This document shows, piece by piece, positions 35,126 through 44,566 of a DNA stretch of 64,000 nucleotides. Position 1 is the first letter of the stretch; every line of letters starts with the position of its first letter. Source of the DNA: Azospirillum sp. 47_25 (GTDB lineage: Bacteria > Pseudomonadota > Alphaproteobacteria > RF32 > CAG-239); the NCBI GenBank assembly GCA_001917125.1, contig MNTU01000038.1:1-64000 (forward strand), written 5' to 3'. The notes beneath the pieces were generated by a model. That model saw only the letters and a list, made by a program, of their open reading frames with translations, was not told the origin of the DNA and searched no databases. Both the position numbers and the translations under genes were made by a program.

Positions 35126-36367
35126 ATGTTTAAAGATAAATATTTGGATATCAGCAAATTAACCGCCAACCCCCATATCTTTAACCTGTTTAAAGTGGTT
35201 GAGAAACACGGCGGCGTGCTGCGTTTTGTCGGCGGTTCGGTTCGCGACGCCATCGCCGGCATGAAAGGGTTCGACCTTGACCTGGCCACCGACCTTTCGC
35301 CGGACGAACTGGTCGAAGCCTGTGAGGAAAGCGGCCTTAAAACCATTCCCATCGGCATCAAATTCGGCACAGTCGGCGTTGTAATTGACAATCAGGTATT
35401 GGAAGTCACTTCCCTGCGTAAAGACATTAAAACCGACGGCCGCCATGCCGAAGTCGTTTTCACCTCTGACTGGAACGAAGACGCCTCCCGCCGCGACCTG
35501 ACCATCAATGCTGTTTATGCCGATGAAAAAGGCAATGTGTTTGACTATTATAACGGCGTTGACGACCTTGAAAAAGGCATTGTCCGTTTCATCGGCAGCG
35601 CCGGCCAGCGCATTAAAGAGGATTATCTCCGCATTCTCCGCTTTTTCCGCTTTTATTCGATTTTCGGCAAAGCTCCGATTGACACCAAGGCGCTTGAAGC
35701 CTGCAAAGAAAACAAAGACGGCTTAAAACAGCTTTCCATGGAACGTATTCGCGACGAACTGTTTAAATTATTCCTGACCCCGAAAGTCATCGAAACCCTG
35801 CAAATCATGTATGACAACGAGATATTGAGCTATATTCTTCCCGATACTCATTATCTGGAAGAACTGGACTTTCTCGTCAACACAATCAATACCGGAGATT
35901 TGCCCAACGCTCCGCTGCGCCGTCTGTTCGTACTCTACAATCCTGACGAAGCTCTCGCCGAAAACCTGGCCACCCGCCTGCGGATGAGCAACAAACAGCG
36001 TGAAGACTTTGTCAGCTGGGCCCGTTTTCATCCTTTCTTTGATGAATTTCTTGAAGAAAAACCGCTGCGCCGGCTGGTTTATCTCCACGGCAACGACTTT
36101 TGCCGCGACAAGCTTATCCTGCTGAGTGCATTCAACCGAAGAGTTCTGCCGGACATTCGCGAAAGAATAAAACACATCGCCCAAATCAAGCTTCCCGAAT
36201 TCAGCATCAAAGGCCGCGACGTAATTGCCGCAGGCATTAAAGACAACCGCAAAATCGGTGAAGTGCTGGACGAACTGGAACAAATCTGGATTGACAGCGA
36301 TTTCAACCTGTCTCATGAAGAACTGCTGCAGCGCCTGCCGGAGTTAATCCTTCAGAAATCCGCCTGA
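35126..36367 (+). CDS. cca: CCA-adding enzyme / poly(A) polymerase-type nucleotidyltransferase
   Basis: This class II nucleotidyltransferase has the head motif GGSVRDAI with the catalytic DLDLATDL (Asp residues near position 55) and the RRDLTINA motif. It adds or repairs CCA on tRNA 3' ends. The 413-residue length fits alphaproteobacterial forms. The ATG at 35126 is used; the upstream TTG is less likely. All tRNAs visible here encode their own CCA, so the enzyme acts in repair. Confidence 0.92.
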   Translation: MFKDKYLDISKLTANPHIFNLFKVVEKHGGVLRFVGGSVRDAIAGMKGFDLDLATDLSPDELVEACEESGLKTIPIGIKFGTVGVVIDNQVLEVTSLRKDIKTDGRHAEVVFTSDWNEDASRRDLTINAVYADEKGNVFDYYNGVDDLEKGIVRFIGSAGQRIKEDYLRILRFFRFYSIFGKAPIDTKALEACKENKDGLKQLSMERIRDELFKLFLTPKVIETLQIMYDNEILSYILPDTHYLEELDFLVNTINTGDLPNAPLRRLFVLYNPDEALAENLATRLRMSNKQREDFVSWARFHPFFDEFLEEKPLRRLVYLHGNDFCRDKLILLSAFNRRVLPDIRERIKHIAQIKLPEFSIKGRDVIAAGIKDNRKIGEVLDELEQIWIDSDFNLSHEELLQRLPELILQKSA

Positions 36368-36369
36368 AT

Positions 36370-36402
36370 CAAAAAAAGCGCCTGTTCTCCGACAGGCGCT
36401 TC
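36370..36402 (-). terminator. Terminator of the methyltransferase gene
   Basis: AGCGCCTGT pairs with ACAGGCGCT; the T run is on the reverse strand, serving the leftward methyltransferase gene. On the other strand it lies just after the cca stop. Confidence 0.7.
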
Positions 36403-36416
36403 GGATTAAATCGGCA

Positions 36417-37115
36417 TCACCCGTTTTTCTTATAAAATTCTTTTCTTTCCCGCCGGCTAAAAGACCACAAATTGCCGATTCCGTTAATCGGCTGCACCGG
36501 AAATCTGGACTTAAAGTCAAATTTGCGCGTCAAAAACAAAGAAGTCGTTTTCGTATAACAATTCATCGGGCAGAAACCGTAAAAATCAACCTGAATCAAA
36601 TCCGCTTCCCGCAAGGTTCCCACCGCCCGCACATACTCCCGGCTGGTATTAATGCGATCACTGTCATCCAGAATAATCATTCCGCCCGGAGCCAGTTTTT
36701 GAACGGCCGCGGCCGCGCACTCGGCCCGGCGTTTACCGTCAACCACAATCACGTCATATCGGCCGCCGTCCTCAAAAATCGCCTTTTCGTAAATCTCTCC
36801 TTCGTCCCGCCAGCGGATATCCAGCTTCGGATGTTGAAATTCCCGCTGCCATTTAGCAAACCATTGCGGATTATCTTCAATGCTGATGACTTTGGCTGCC
36901 CGTTCGGCCCAAAAAAGAGAGGAATAGCCGCAGCCGAACTCAAAAATCGTCTTTTCACCGTAATCAAACTGCGACAAATACTCAATTGCCGGATATGTAT
37001 ACCAGGGAAGCGGATTACCGTCACGGTCAACACAGACCTTTTCGTCAATCGTCCGCTCTATGGCAAAATCCTTTTGCCACATTTCAATAAATTTTTGAAA
37101 CCTTTCACTATACAT
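36417..37115 (-). CDS. Class I SAM-dependent methyltransferase-like protein
   Basis: This 232-residue protein has the SAM-binding motif FEFGCGYSSLFWA (motif I, near residue 58) and VISIEDNPQW (motif II), then YDVIVVDGKRR and GGMIILDDSD. The target is unknown. It stands alone between the cca gene and the DUF378 gene and has no ribosome-site features of note. Confidence 0.75.
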   Translation of the reverse strand: MYSERFQKFIEMWQKDFAIERTIDEKVCVDRDGNPLPWYTYPAIEYLSQFDYGEKTIFEFGCGYSSLFWAERAAKVISIEDNPQWFAKWQREFQHPKLDIRWRDEGEIYEKAIFEDGGRYDVIVVDGKRRAECAAAAVQKLAPGGMIILDDSDRINTSREYVRAVGTLREADLIQVDFYGFCPMNCYTKTTSLFLTRKFDFKSRFPVQPINGIGNLWSFSRRERKEFYKKNG

Positions 37116-37197
37116 TAAGTTTAATCTCCGTTGAAACTTCGCCGCCCGTAGTTATATCATACTCGTCAAAGATTTAAAACCTTTTTAGGAGAGTGTC

Positions 37198-37413
37198 ATG
37201 GAATTAATTAAGAAAATTTCTTTTGTTTTGACCATCATCGGCGGCTTGAACTGGGGTTTAATCGGCCTGCTCGGCATTGACTTTGTCTCAATGCTCTTCG
37301 GCCCGATGACCATTTTGGCCCGCCTGGTTTATGTTCTGGTCGGCCTGTCTTCGCTGTATCTGATTTTCGACCATTCCTGCGAAGTTCACGAAGTTGTCAA
37401 AACCAGAGCCTAA
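37198..37413 (+). CDS. DUF378-family small membrane protein
   Basis: This 71-residue protein has two hydrophobic spans and the GGLNWGLIGLLGID segment of the DUF378 (YuzA-like) family, whose function is unknown. A strong AGGAGAGTGTC site precedes the ATG. It is monocistronic with its own terminator. Confidence 0.9.
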   Translation: MELIKKISFVLTIIGGLNWGLIGLLGIDFVSMLFGPMTILARLVYVLVGLSSLYLIFDHSCEVHEVVKTRA

Positions 37414-37427
37414 AAGGCCGCTTTCTC

Positions 37428-37459
37428 AAAAGCACCGTCTCCGAACGGTGCTTTTTTTA
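37428..37459 (+). terminator. DUF378 gene terminator
   Basis: AAAGCACCGT pairs with ACGGTGCTTT, followed by T residues; it also lies at the end of the convergent holA. Confidence 0.85.
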
Positions 37460-37461
37460 TT

Positions 37462-38499
37462 TTAATACCCCCTTCGGTTCAGCTTGGCTGCCGCTGACCC
37501 GATCTGCATCAGCGTATAACTGACGATTTCTTCCACCGGCATATTGGTGCTTTTACAGTCACGCTCGCATTTATACAGCAATTCCAAAACACTGAATAAA
37601 CGCTCTTTCGGCCACAGGGAAACCTGCATTTTAAAACTCGATTTCCGAAAAAAGATAATCGGCGGAGTCAGACGCATTAAAGCCTTGTCGACCGTTTCGC
37701 CCTGCTCAACCATTCCCAGACAGGTCAGCAGCTTGTTAAAATGATACGTCACATTGCGGATAATCGAAATCGGCTCCGAACCTTCATTCAGCAGCTTGGT
37801 AAAAGAGGCCAGCGCTTTTTCGGTCTGCCCGCCGGCCACATAATAACAGACATCATCGGCAGTCGAAGCCGAATTGTCGCTGATAATCGCCACCACGTCT
37901 TCGGTCGTAATATTCTTACGGTCTCCCATGTAGGTCATCAGTTTGTCAATTTCACCCATTGAACTCTTACGGTCATTGGAAAGCCTGGCGCACAAAATCT
38001 GCAAAGCTTCGTTGCCGATAGTATAACCGCCCTCGACAAACTTCGTCCGCGCCGCTCCGTAAATATCTTCGTCCCGATCTTCATAACAGGGAATAACCGC
38101 CATATCCTCGCTGTCTTCTCCCAGTTTTACCAGTGAAGACTTCTTATTCAGACTGCCGGAAGATATAATCAGCAATGCGTCAGACTTCGTCGTCTCAAAC
38201 AAAGACTTTAAATTCTTGGTCAGATTATTATCGGCATCGCGCACGACAATAACCCGCCGGCCGCCCATCAGCGATTGACTGCCGTATTCCCCAAACAAAA
38301 TTCCCGGGTCGGCATTGACATCCGCCCCGTTCAGACAGGCCACCCGAAAAGGATCGTTGACATCGTCGCAGATTGCCTTGGTGAAATTCTTGACATGTTC
38401 CGCCATCAGCCCTTCGTTGGAGCCGTAAACCAGCACCGCCCGCAAACTGTTGTCCGGCCGTTTCAGAAACTTGTCAATTTGCGCCTGCTTATAAATCAC
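37462..38499 (-). CDS. holA: DNA polymerase III subunit delta
   Basis: This 345-residue clamp-loader subunit shows the VLVYGSNEGLMAEHVK start and the DADNNLTKNLKSL segment of the HolA fold. It overlaps lptE by 11 bp. In alphaproteobacteria holA follows lptE and leuS in this order, supporting the assignment. Confidence 0.93.
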   Translation of the reverse strand: MIYKQAQIDKFLKRPDNSLRAVLVYGSNEGLMAEHVKNFTKAICDDVNDPFRVACLNGADVNADPGILFGEYGSQSLMGGRRVIVVRDADNNLTKNLKSLFETTKSDALLIISSGSLNKKSSLVKLGEDSEDMAVIPCYEDRDEDIYGAARTKFVEGGYTIGNEALQILCARLSNDRKSSMGEIDKLMTYMGDRKNITTEDVVAIISDNSASTADDVCYYVAGGQTEKALASFTKLLNEGSEPISIIRNVTYHFNKLLTCLGMVEQGETVDKALMRLTPPIIFFRKSSFKMQVSLWPKERLFSVLELLYKCERDCKSTNMPVEEIVSYTLMQIGSAAAKLNRRGY

Positions 38500-39040
38500 T
38501 GGTCGAGCCTTTTTTGGTTATGCGCGAATGGAAATAAGCGCCGATTCGCAGACTGATGTCATTGGCAATAATCTGCGCGGAATCTTTCATAACCTTTTTC
38601 TGAGCGATTGTCATGGAATATGGATTGGCCAGAATATCGTAGCTGCCGAAAGCTACCGAATTTCCTTTGACAATTTCTTTGCCGTTTTCAAACATGGTAT
38701 AACCGACGGTATATTCAACCCTTTTCCGGGTAGCGGTAATGTCATTTCGCAGTGCCTGATCATAAACCACTTCGTTTTCCAAAGAAATTACCAGACGATA
38801 CTTCGGCTTGTGCGGAACGCCCAGCGGCGTCAGCATATCCAATAATTCGTTGCGGATAAGCTGGCCGAAACGTTCGCCGGTCGCTTCTACTTTAATCTGA
38901 GCCATTTCCGAGCTGATTGAACGGTCAAACTCTCCGCCGAAATACCACAGATTATCATGCTTTTTCTGCACATATAAAGGTTCAAACCCGCAAGCTGCGA
39001 GAAACATAAACATTGATAACGCAATAAGTCTCTTTTTCAT
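38489..39040 (-). CDS. lptE: LPS-assembly lipoprotein LptE
   Basis: This 183-residue lipoprotein has the lipobox LAACG (Cys17) and the domain pattern of LptE, which plugs the LptD barrel for lipopolysaccharide transport to the outer leaflet. It follows leuS and precedes holA, the standard alphaproteobacterial order. It overlaps holA by 11 bp. Confidence 0.9.
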   Translation of the reverse strand: MKKRLIALSMFMFLAACGFEPLYVQKKHDNLWYFGGEFDRSISSEMAQIKVEATGERFGQLIRNELLDMLTPLGVPHKPKYRLVISLENEVVYDQALRNDITATRKRVEYTVGYTMFENGKEIVKGNSVAFGSYDILANPYSMTIAQKKVMKDSAQIIANDISLRIGAYFHSRITKKGSTSDL

Positions 39041-39086
39041 CAGTTTTCCTTGTTTGAACCTTTACAACAGTGCAAAATTATCCGGG

Positions 39087-41579
39087 TTATCCTTTAACGA
39101 CGATATTTATCAGACGGTTGGGAACCACAATCACTTTGACGATTTCCTTGCCTTCAATCTGCCGTTTGACATTTTCCAGAGCCATAGCCTGAGCCTGAAT
39201 TTCTTCCTTACCGGCATCTTTCGGCATTTCAATCGTTCCGCGCATTTTGCCGCAGAGCTGAACCGCATAGGTTACAACCTGATCTTCCGCCAGCTTGGCA
39301 TCACCCTGCGGCCATGTTTCGGCAATCACCAAAGTCGTGTTGCCCAGACGAGCCCACATTTCTTCGGCCAGATGCGGCGTAAACGGCGACAACAGCTTAA
39401 TCAGCGTGCTGTAAAGCTCCGGTGCGATTTTAGTCTTGGCGCTCAGATAATTGACATAAGTCATCATGGAGGAAACCGCCGTATTAAATTTCATCTGATC
39501 GATTCGCTCCGTAACTTCCAGGATACATTTGTGCATTGCCCGCAAATCATCGGCCGACGCTTTTTCCGCGGAATCAACTTTTGCAAACAGGCCGTAAACT
39601 TTGCTGACAAAACGATAAACGCCCATCAGGCTTTCATCCGACCACATGGCTACCTGGTCAAACGGCCCGATAAACATTTCATACAAACGGAACGTATCGG
39701 CGCCATAGGCGGCGATAATATCGTCAGGATTGATCACATTGCCGCGCGACTTAGACATCTTCTCGCCGTTTTCAGCCAAAATCATTCCGTGCGATGTCCG
39801 GCGCTGATAAGGTTCCTTGGTCGGCACCAATCCCAAATCATACAAAAACTTATGCCAGAAACGGGAATACAGCAGGTGCAACGTGGTATGCTCCATTCCT
39901 CCGTTGTACCAATCAACATTCATCCAGTAATCAAGCGCTTCCTTGGAGGCAAATTCTTTGCTGTTGTGCGGATCGCAATAACGCAGGAAATACCAGGAAG
40001 AACCGGCCCAGTTCGGCATGGTATCCGTTTCACGGCGGGCCTTGGCGCCGCATTTCGGGCACTTTGTATATAACCACTCGTCACCGGCCTTTGATAACGG
40101 CGATTCGCCCTCGTCATTCGGATGATAATCCGGAACCGGCGGCAGCGTGAGCGGCAGCTCGGATTCGGGAATGGGCTGCCAGCCGCAATGTTCACAGTAA
40201 ACCATCGGAATCGGTTCACCCCAGTAACGCTGACGAGAGAAAACCCAATCGCGAAGCTTATAATTGATTTTCGATTTGCCGAAACCATGTTTGACCGCAT
40301 AATCAATCGCCGCCCGCATACCGTCTTCTTTGTTCATGCCGTCCAAAAACTCGGAATTGATATGCGCACCGTCTTCTTCATGCGCTTTAACCGCAATATC
40401 GCCGCCGGCCAGAACCTGAATAATCGGCAGATTGAACGCTTTGGCAAAATCATAGTCGCGCTGGTCATGCGCCGGCACCGCCATAATCGCACCGGTTCCG
40501 TATCCCATCAAAACATAGTCGGAAATAAAGATCGGTATCAGCTTGCCGTTATACGGATTCTTCGCCTTAATCCCTTTCAGTTCCACCCCGGTTTTGCTCT
40601 CGTCCATCGAGCGCTGCAAATCAGACTTGGTTGCCGTTTTTTCAACATAGGCCTGAACTTCCGCCGCATTCTCAAAGCGGCTTGCCAACTCGGCGACATA
40701 CGGATGCTCCGGAGCCAAAACCATATAGGTCACGCCGAAAGCGGTATCCGGACGGGTCGTAAATACGGTCAGTTTTTTACCGGACAGTTCGGTGCCGTTG
40801 CCGTCGGTCAGTCCGAAATCGAGCTCTGCCCCTTCCGAACGTCCGATCCAGTTAATCTGCTGCGATTTAACCCGGTCAATAAAATCCAAGTCTTCCAAAT
40901 CGTCAATCAAACGGTCGGCATATTTGGTAATCGCCACCATCCATTGCTCTTTGTTCTTGCGTACGACCTGCGCTCCGCAACGCTCGCAACAGCCGTTGAC
41001 AACTTCTTCGTTTGCCAGCCCTACTTTGCAGCTCGGACACCAGTTAATGGCCATTTTGTCTTTATAGGCCAGACCCTTTTCAAACAGTTTGATAAACATC
41101 CACTGCGTCCATTTGTAATATTCCGGATCACAGGTGGAAATGCAACGGTCCCAGTCAAAACTGAAACCGATCGACTTCATCTGTTTGGTAAAATTGGCGA
41201 TGTTCGCCGCCGTTGAAACAGCCGGATGCACGCCGGTTTTAATCGCATAGTTTTCTGCCGGAAGCCCGAAAGCGTCAAAACCCATCGGATACAAAACGTT
41301 AAAACCCTGCATTCTCTTTTTGCGGGCAATAACGTCCAAAGCCGTATATGAACGCGGATGTCCGACATGCAGACCGGCACCCGACGGATAAGGAAATTCG
41401 ACCAGGGCGTAAAACTTTTTCTTGTTCTTGTCTATTTCAACCTTGTAAGCTTTCTCGTCTTCCCAAATTTTCTGCCATTTTTCTTCAATGGTATGAAAAT
41501 TGTAACGTTCTTCCATCGCCCATTCTTTTTTCCATTCGTCAAAACTGGCTTTTCCGTTATATCTGGCATTATTCGTCAT
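39087..41579 (-). CDS. leuS: Leucyl-tRNA synthetase
   Basis: This 830-residue class I enzyme charges tRNA-Leu. The HIGH-type motif is SGAGLHVGHPRSY, the KMSKS motif is EKMSKSRGNVI, and the CP1 editing domain is present (FTTRPDTAFGVTYMV). A zinc-type CPSCKVG...CERCG module is present. The ATG at 41579 gives a 21-residue N-terminal extension before the usual MEERYNFHTIEEKWQ start, whose own upstream region has no ribosome site. A large frame on the other strand is a shadow. Confidence 0.97.
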   Translation of the reverse strand: MTNNARYNGKASFDEWKKEWAMEERYNFHTIEEKWQKIWEDEKAYKVEIDKNKKKFYALVEFPYPSGAGLHVGHPRSYTALDVIARKKRMQGFNVLYPMGFDAFGLPAENYAIKTGVHPAVSTAANIANFTKQMKSIGFSFDWDRCISTCDPEYYKWTQWMFIKLFEKGLAYKDKMAINWCPSCKVGLANEEVVNGCCERCGAQVVRKNKEQWMVAITKYADRLIDDLEDLDFIDRVKSQQINWIGRSEGAELDFGLTDGNGTELSGKKLTVFTTRPDTAFGVTYMVLAPEHPYVAELASRFENAAEVQAYVEKTATKSDLQRSMDESKTGVELKGIKAKNPYNGKLIPIFISDYVLMGYGTGAIMAVPAHDQRDYDFAKAFNLPIIQVLAGGDIAVKAHEEDGAHINSEFLDGMNKEDGMRAAIDYAVKHGFGKSKINYKLRDWVFSRQRYWGEPIPMVYCEHCGWQPIPESELPLTLPPVPDYHPNDEGESPLSKAGDEWLYTKCPKCGAKARRETDTMPNWAGSSWYFLRYCDPHNSKEFASKEALDYWMNVDWYNGGMEHTTLHLLYSRFWHKFLYDLGLVPTKEPYQRRTSHGMILAENGEKMSKSRGNVINPDDIIAAYGADTFRLYEMFIGPFDQVAMWSDESLMGVYRFVSKVYGLFAKVDSAEKASADDLRAMHKCILEVTERIDQMKFNTAVSSMMTYVNYLSAKTKIAPELYSTLIKLLSPFTPHLAEEMWARLGNTTLVIAETWPQGDAKLAEDQVVTYAVQLCGKMRGTIEMPKDAGKEEIQAQAMALENVKRQIEGKEIVKVIVVPNRLINIVVKG

Positions 41580-41585
41580 AATTGA

Positions 41586-42044
41586 TTATTCCTCTCCTGC
41601 CGCAACTGCTCTGCGGTATAATACACTGGCTTGTTTTAAGATTATCTTTTCGATTTCTCCGGCTAAGCGGCGGTCCGGCTGGCTCTGCACCCACTCTCCG
41701 CCGATGCGGTTCATTTTGGAAACGTTGACTTTCAGGCCGTCGGCCCGCAGCTCGGGGCACAAAATGCGAACGGTAATTTTAAACTTTTCATCCGGCACGC
41801 CGTTAACGACCATCCAGTCGCTGACAATGGTTCCGTTTTCCAAATCCGTCTTAAGCAATGGCATTTTTGACATTTTTTCCAAACTTGCCTGCCACAAATA
41901 GCGATTCACGCCGCGGGCTTCGGGCACGACTTCCCGCGTCTCCGCCGCCGGTTTTTCTTCCGCCCAGGGATTAAGCGCCGACAACCAGGAGCAGCCTGAT
42001 AACAAAAAAGCGGCTGCCAACAGACTTGAAAAATGTTTCTTCAT
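41586..42044 (-). CDS. DUF3576-family lipoprotein
   Basis: This 152-residue protein has a lipobox LSGCS (Cys18) and the DUF3576 domain (GVNRYLWQASLEKMSKMPL, IVSDWM). The family is alphaproteobacterial and is usually found directly upstream of leuS, as here (6 bp gap). It is probably an outer-membrane or periplasmic lipoprotein of unknown role. Confidence 0.9.
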   Translation of the reverse strand: MKKHFSSLLAAAFLLSGCSWLSALNPWAEEKPAAETREVVPEARGVNRYLWQASLEKMSKMPLLKTDLENGTIVSDWMVVNGVPDEKFKITVRILCPELRADGLKVNVSKMNRIGGEWVQSQPDRRLAGEIEKIILKQASVLYRRAVAAGEE

Positions 42045-42213
42045 GACTTTAGGTTTCCTTAAATTTCACATTCATAATTGCCGCAAGGCAAACTTTTTCA
42101 CCAAAGTTATATGATTTTTAGCGATTTGACAAGAGTCATAAATCATTTTCTCACTTGTAATTCGGCAAATATCCGCGTAAAATGCGGCACTGTAAACAAC
42201 CGGGGAATCAACC

Positions 42214-43479
42214 ATGCCAGACAACCGCGCCACTGCCGTCCAAATTTTGTTCCAAACCTTCAGCCGGCGAAGCTTTCTTGACTTTGAGCCAATGAACGGT
42301 CTGTCTCCGGCCGACCGCAGTTTCGTCAAAATGCTGGTCATGACCACCGTCCGCCGATATGAATTTATTCGCAAGGTCATCCGCCAGTTTGCCCGCAAAA
42401 AACTTCCTCCCAAGGCAGCCTACGCCCAATATGCGCTGGCTTGTGCCGTCTGTGAACTGTTGTTTATGAATACGCCGGATTATGCCGTAATTAACTCCTG
42501 CGTTAATCTGGTCAAAAAAAACTGTGATCGTTATGTTGCCGGGTTTGTCAATGCCGTTTTGCGCAAAATTGCCGCCGAAAAAGAGCTGCTGAAACAACAT
42601 GACAAAGGTGAATTTTTCACTCCGGCTTTTTTTGAACTGCTGAACTGTGACTATTCGTCCCGTACCATCCGCGAAATTCAGAAAATAAGCCTGACCGAAC
42701 CGCCGCTCGCCGTCACGGTTAAGGACAATCCCCGCCTTTGGGCGGAAAAGCTTGCCGGCAAATATCTTGACGGCAACACCGTCGTTCTGCCCCAGACCGG
42801 ACAAATCCGCGAGCTTGAAGGCTACGCCGAAGGTTGCTGGTGGGTTCAGGATTATGCCGCTTCTCTGGCGGTCGGCGCATTAGATGACTTAAGCGGCAAA
42901 CGCGTTCTTGACCTCTGTGCCGCTCCCGGCGGCAAAACCGCCCAGCTGCTCAACCGCGGCGCCCGGGTAACTTCGCTTGACAATGCCCAGCAGCGGCTGG
43001 CTACGCTTCGTGAAAACATGCAGCGCCTGCACCTGCAACCCGAAAAAATAATCTGCGCCGATGCTCTGCATTACCTCGCGGATTTCAATGAAGAGCCTTT
43101 TGACGCCGTCCTGCTCGATGCCCCCTGCTCCGGAACCGGCGTTTTCCGCCGCCACCCTGAAATAGTCCATATCAAAAACCGTCAGGACACCGTCAATCAG
43201 GCCGGCTTGCAGAAACAGCTTCTTGAACGCATTTCACCTGTTTTGAAAACCGGCGGCAGCTTAATTTACTGTACCTGTTCAATCGCCAAAAACGAAGGCG
43301 AAGCCCAAATAACCGCCTTTCTGGAAAGCCATCCCGACTTCCGCCTTGAGCCGCTGAAATCAGAGCGTTTTCCCGAAATAATCACCCCGGAAGGATTTAT
43401 CCGCACTCTGCCGTGCCACCTGACCGAATTCGGCGGCTGTGACGCCTTCTTCATCGCTAAACTCATAAAGGTAAGATAA
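42214..43479 (+). CDS. rsmB: 16S rRNA m5C967-type methyltransferase RsmB
   Basis: This 421-residue RNA m5C methyltransferase has an N-terminal NusB-like helical domain and the catalytic segments VLDLCAAPGGKTAQL, DAPCSGTGVFRRHPE and YCTCSIAKNEGE, with the two catalytic Cys. It methylates C967 of 16S rRNA in characterised members. It begins a forward run of four genes. Confidence 0.96.
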   Translation: MPDNRATAVQILFQTFSRRSFLDFEPMNGLSPADRSFVKMLVMTTVRRYEFIRKVIRQFARKKLPPKAAYAQYALACAVCELLFMNTPDYAVINSCVNLVKKNCDRYVAGFVNAVLRKIAAEKELLKQHDKGEFFTPAFFELLNCDYSSRTIREIQKISLTEPPLAVTVKDNPRLWAEKLAGKYLDGNTVVLPQTGQIRELEGYAEGCWWVQDYAASLAVGALDDLSGKRVLDLCAAPGGKTAQLLNRGARVTSLDNAQQRLATLRENMQRLHLQPEKIICADALHYLADFNEEPFDAVLLDAPCSGTGVFRRHPEIVHIKNRQDTVNQAGLQKQLLERISPVLKTGGSLIYCTCSIAKNEGEAQITAFLESHPDFRLEPLKSERFPEIITPEGFIRTLPCHLTEFGGCDAFFIAKLIKVR

Positions 43480-43482
43480 CCG

Positions 43483-44457
43483 ATGCTGTTCCGAAAAATA
43501 ACCCTTTCCGACAAAGAAAAAAACGAAACGCCGTTGCAGCCTCAGCCGGTTTCCGCGGAAGGAGCCCCCGTTTACATTCTCGGCGACACCGCTTTGGCCT
43601 GCTTTCTGGCCGTCAAATTGATAACCGCCGGACACCGGGTCATCGTCCTTGCCGGACCAAAGGAAAACACCAGCCTCTCAACCAACGGAATTACCGTCAA
43701 AGAAGACTATCAGCTGCAAAAGCTGCACAGCAAAATCGAAACGGCCCTTTGGCTGAAAGAAACGCCCGAGCTGTTAATAATCGCATCCCGTTCTTCCCGC
43801 ACCAAAGCAATGCTGACTGCCGTTTCCAAAAACAAAATCAAAAACTGCCCGGTCATCTCCTTCACCCGGATGAAAGACAAAAACTTTATCTCCGACATCT
43901 TGGGCGTTCCCGTCATATCGGCCTATTTTGAAGGCTGGCTCAGCGACAAAAACCAAATAGTTACCGCTTACGGGCGCAATCCGGAAATAATCCTTTGTGC
44001 CGAAACCGGTTCGGCCGCCTACCAAACAATGGAAAAACTGCTTGCCGACACGCGCATCGGTCTCCGTACCAACAGCCTTCCTCTGCAGGCATTTTGGAAC
44101 AGCTTTGCCGTTTACGCCCCCTGTTCGCTTCTCAGCGCCGCTTCCGGCAAAAGCATTTTCGACATCACCAAAAACAAAGAACTGCGGGAGCAGCTGCAAA
44201 CGCTGTTGAAAGAAATCGTCAGCATTACGCCGCGCGTGCTGCCGCCCTTTGATGCCGACGAACTGCTGAAAAGAATTTTTAACATTCCCTCCAGCTACAA
44301 TTTTCCGCTCGCCGAACAAATACGCCTGCACCAAACCGGAGATATCGATTTCATCAGTTCGGTCATTCAGGAAGCCTCTTTTCAAAACAAATGCACTCTT
44401 CCGTTGACCGGCCTCTTGCTGAAAAGCATTTACGAACAGATTATTGAGCGGAAATAA
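43483..44457 (+). CDS. ApbA/PanE-like (ketopantoate reductase-like) protein
   Basis: The 324-residue protein is built like ketopantoate reductases: an N-terminal dinucleotide-binding domain (YILGDTALACFLAVKL), a middle segment, and a C-terminal helical domain. The Rossmann glycine motif is degenerate (LGDTAL instead of GxGxxG), so the enzyme may not bind NADPH normally. It begins 3 bp after rsmB, so it is probably translationally coupled. Confidence 0.6.
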   Translation: MLFRKITLSDKEKNETPLQPQPVSAEGAPVYILGDTALACFLAVKLITAGHRVIVLAGPKENTSLSTNGITVKEDYQLQKLHSKIETALWLKETPELLIIASRSSRTKAMLTAVSKNKIKNCPVISFTRMKDKNFISDILGVPVISAYFEGWLSDKNQIVTAYGRNPEIILCAETGSAAYQTMEKLLADTRIGLRTNSLPLQAFWNSFAVYAPCSLLSAASGKSIFDITKNKELREQLQTLLKEIVSITPRVLPPFDADELLKRIFNIPSSYNFPLAEQIRLHQTGDIDFISSVIQEASFQNKCTLPLTGLLLKSIYEQIIERK

Positions 44458-44566
44458 AGCCGCCGCGACATACAAATTCCTTTCATAACTTAACTTCGCG
44501 GTTGAAGAAAACGATTAAACATATTATAAGGAATAACAGAACCTGTTCACATTAGAGGATAAGCCG

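Noticed and set aside
39054..41216. Long open frames opposite leuS
   Set aside because: LeuS motifs (HIGH, KMSKS, zinc module) are intact on the other strand; the opposite frames have no start context or family.
43483..44457. Assigning this gene as panE (ketopantoate reductase)
   Set aside because: The dinucleotide-binding glycine motif is degenerate and the neighbours are not pantothenate genes.
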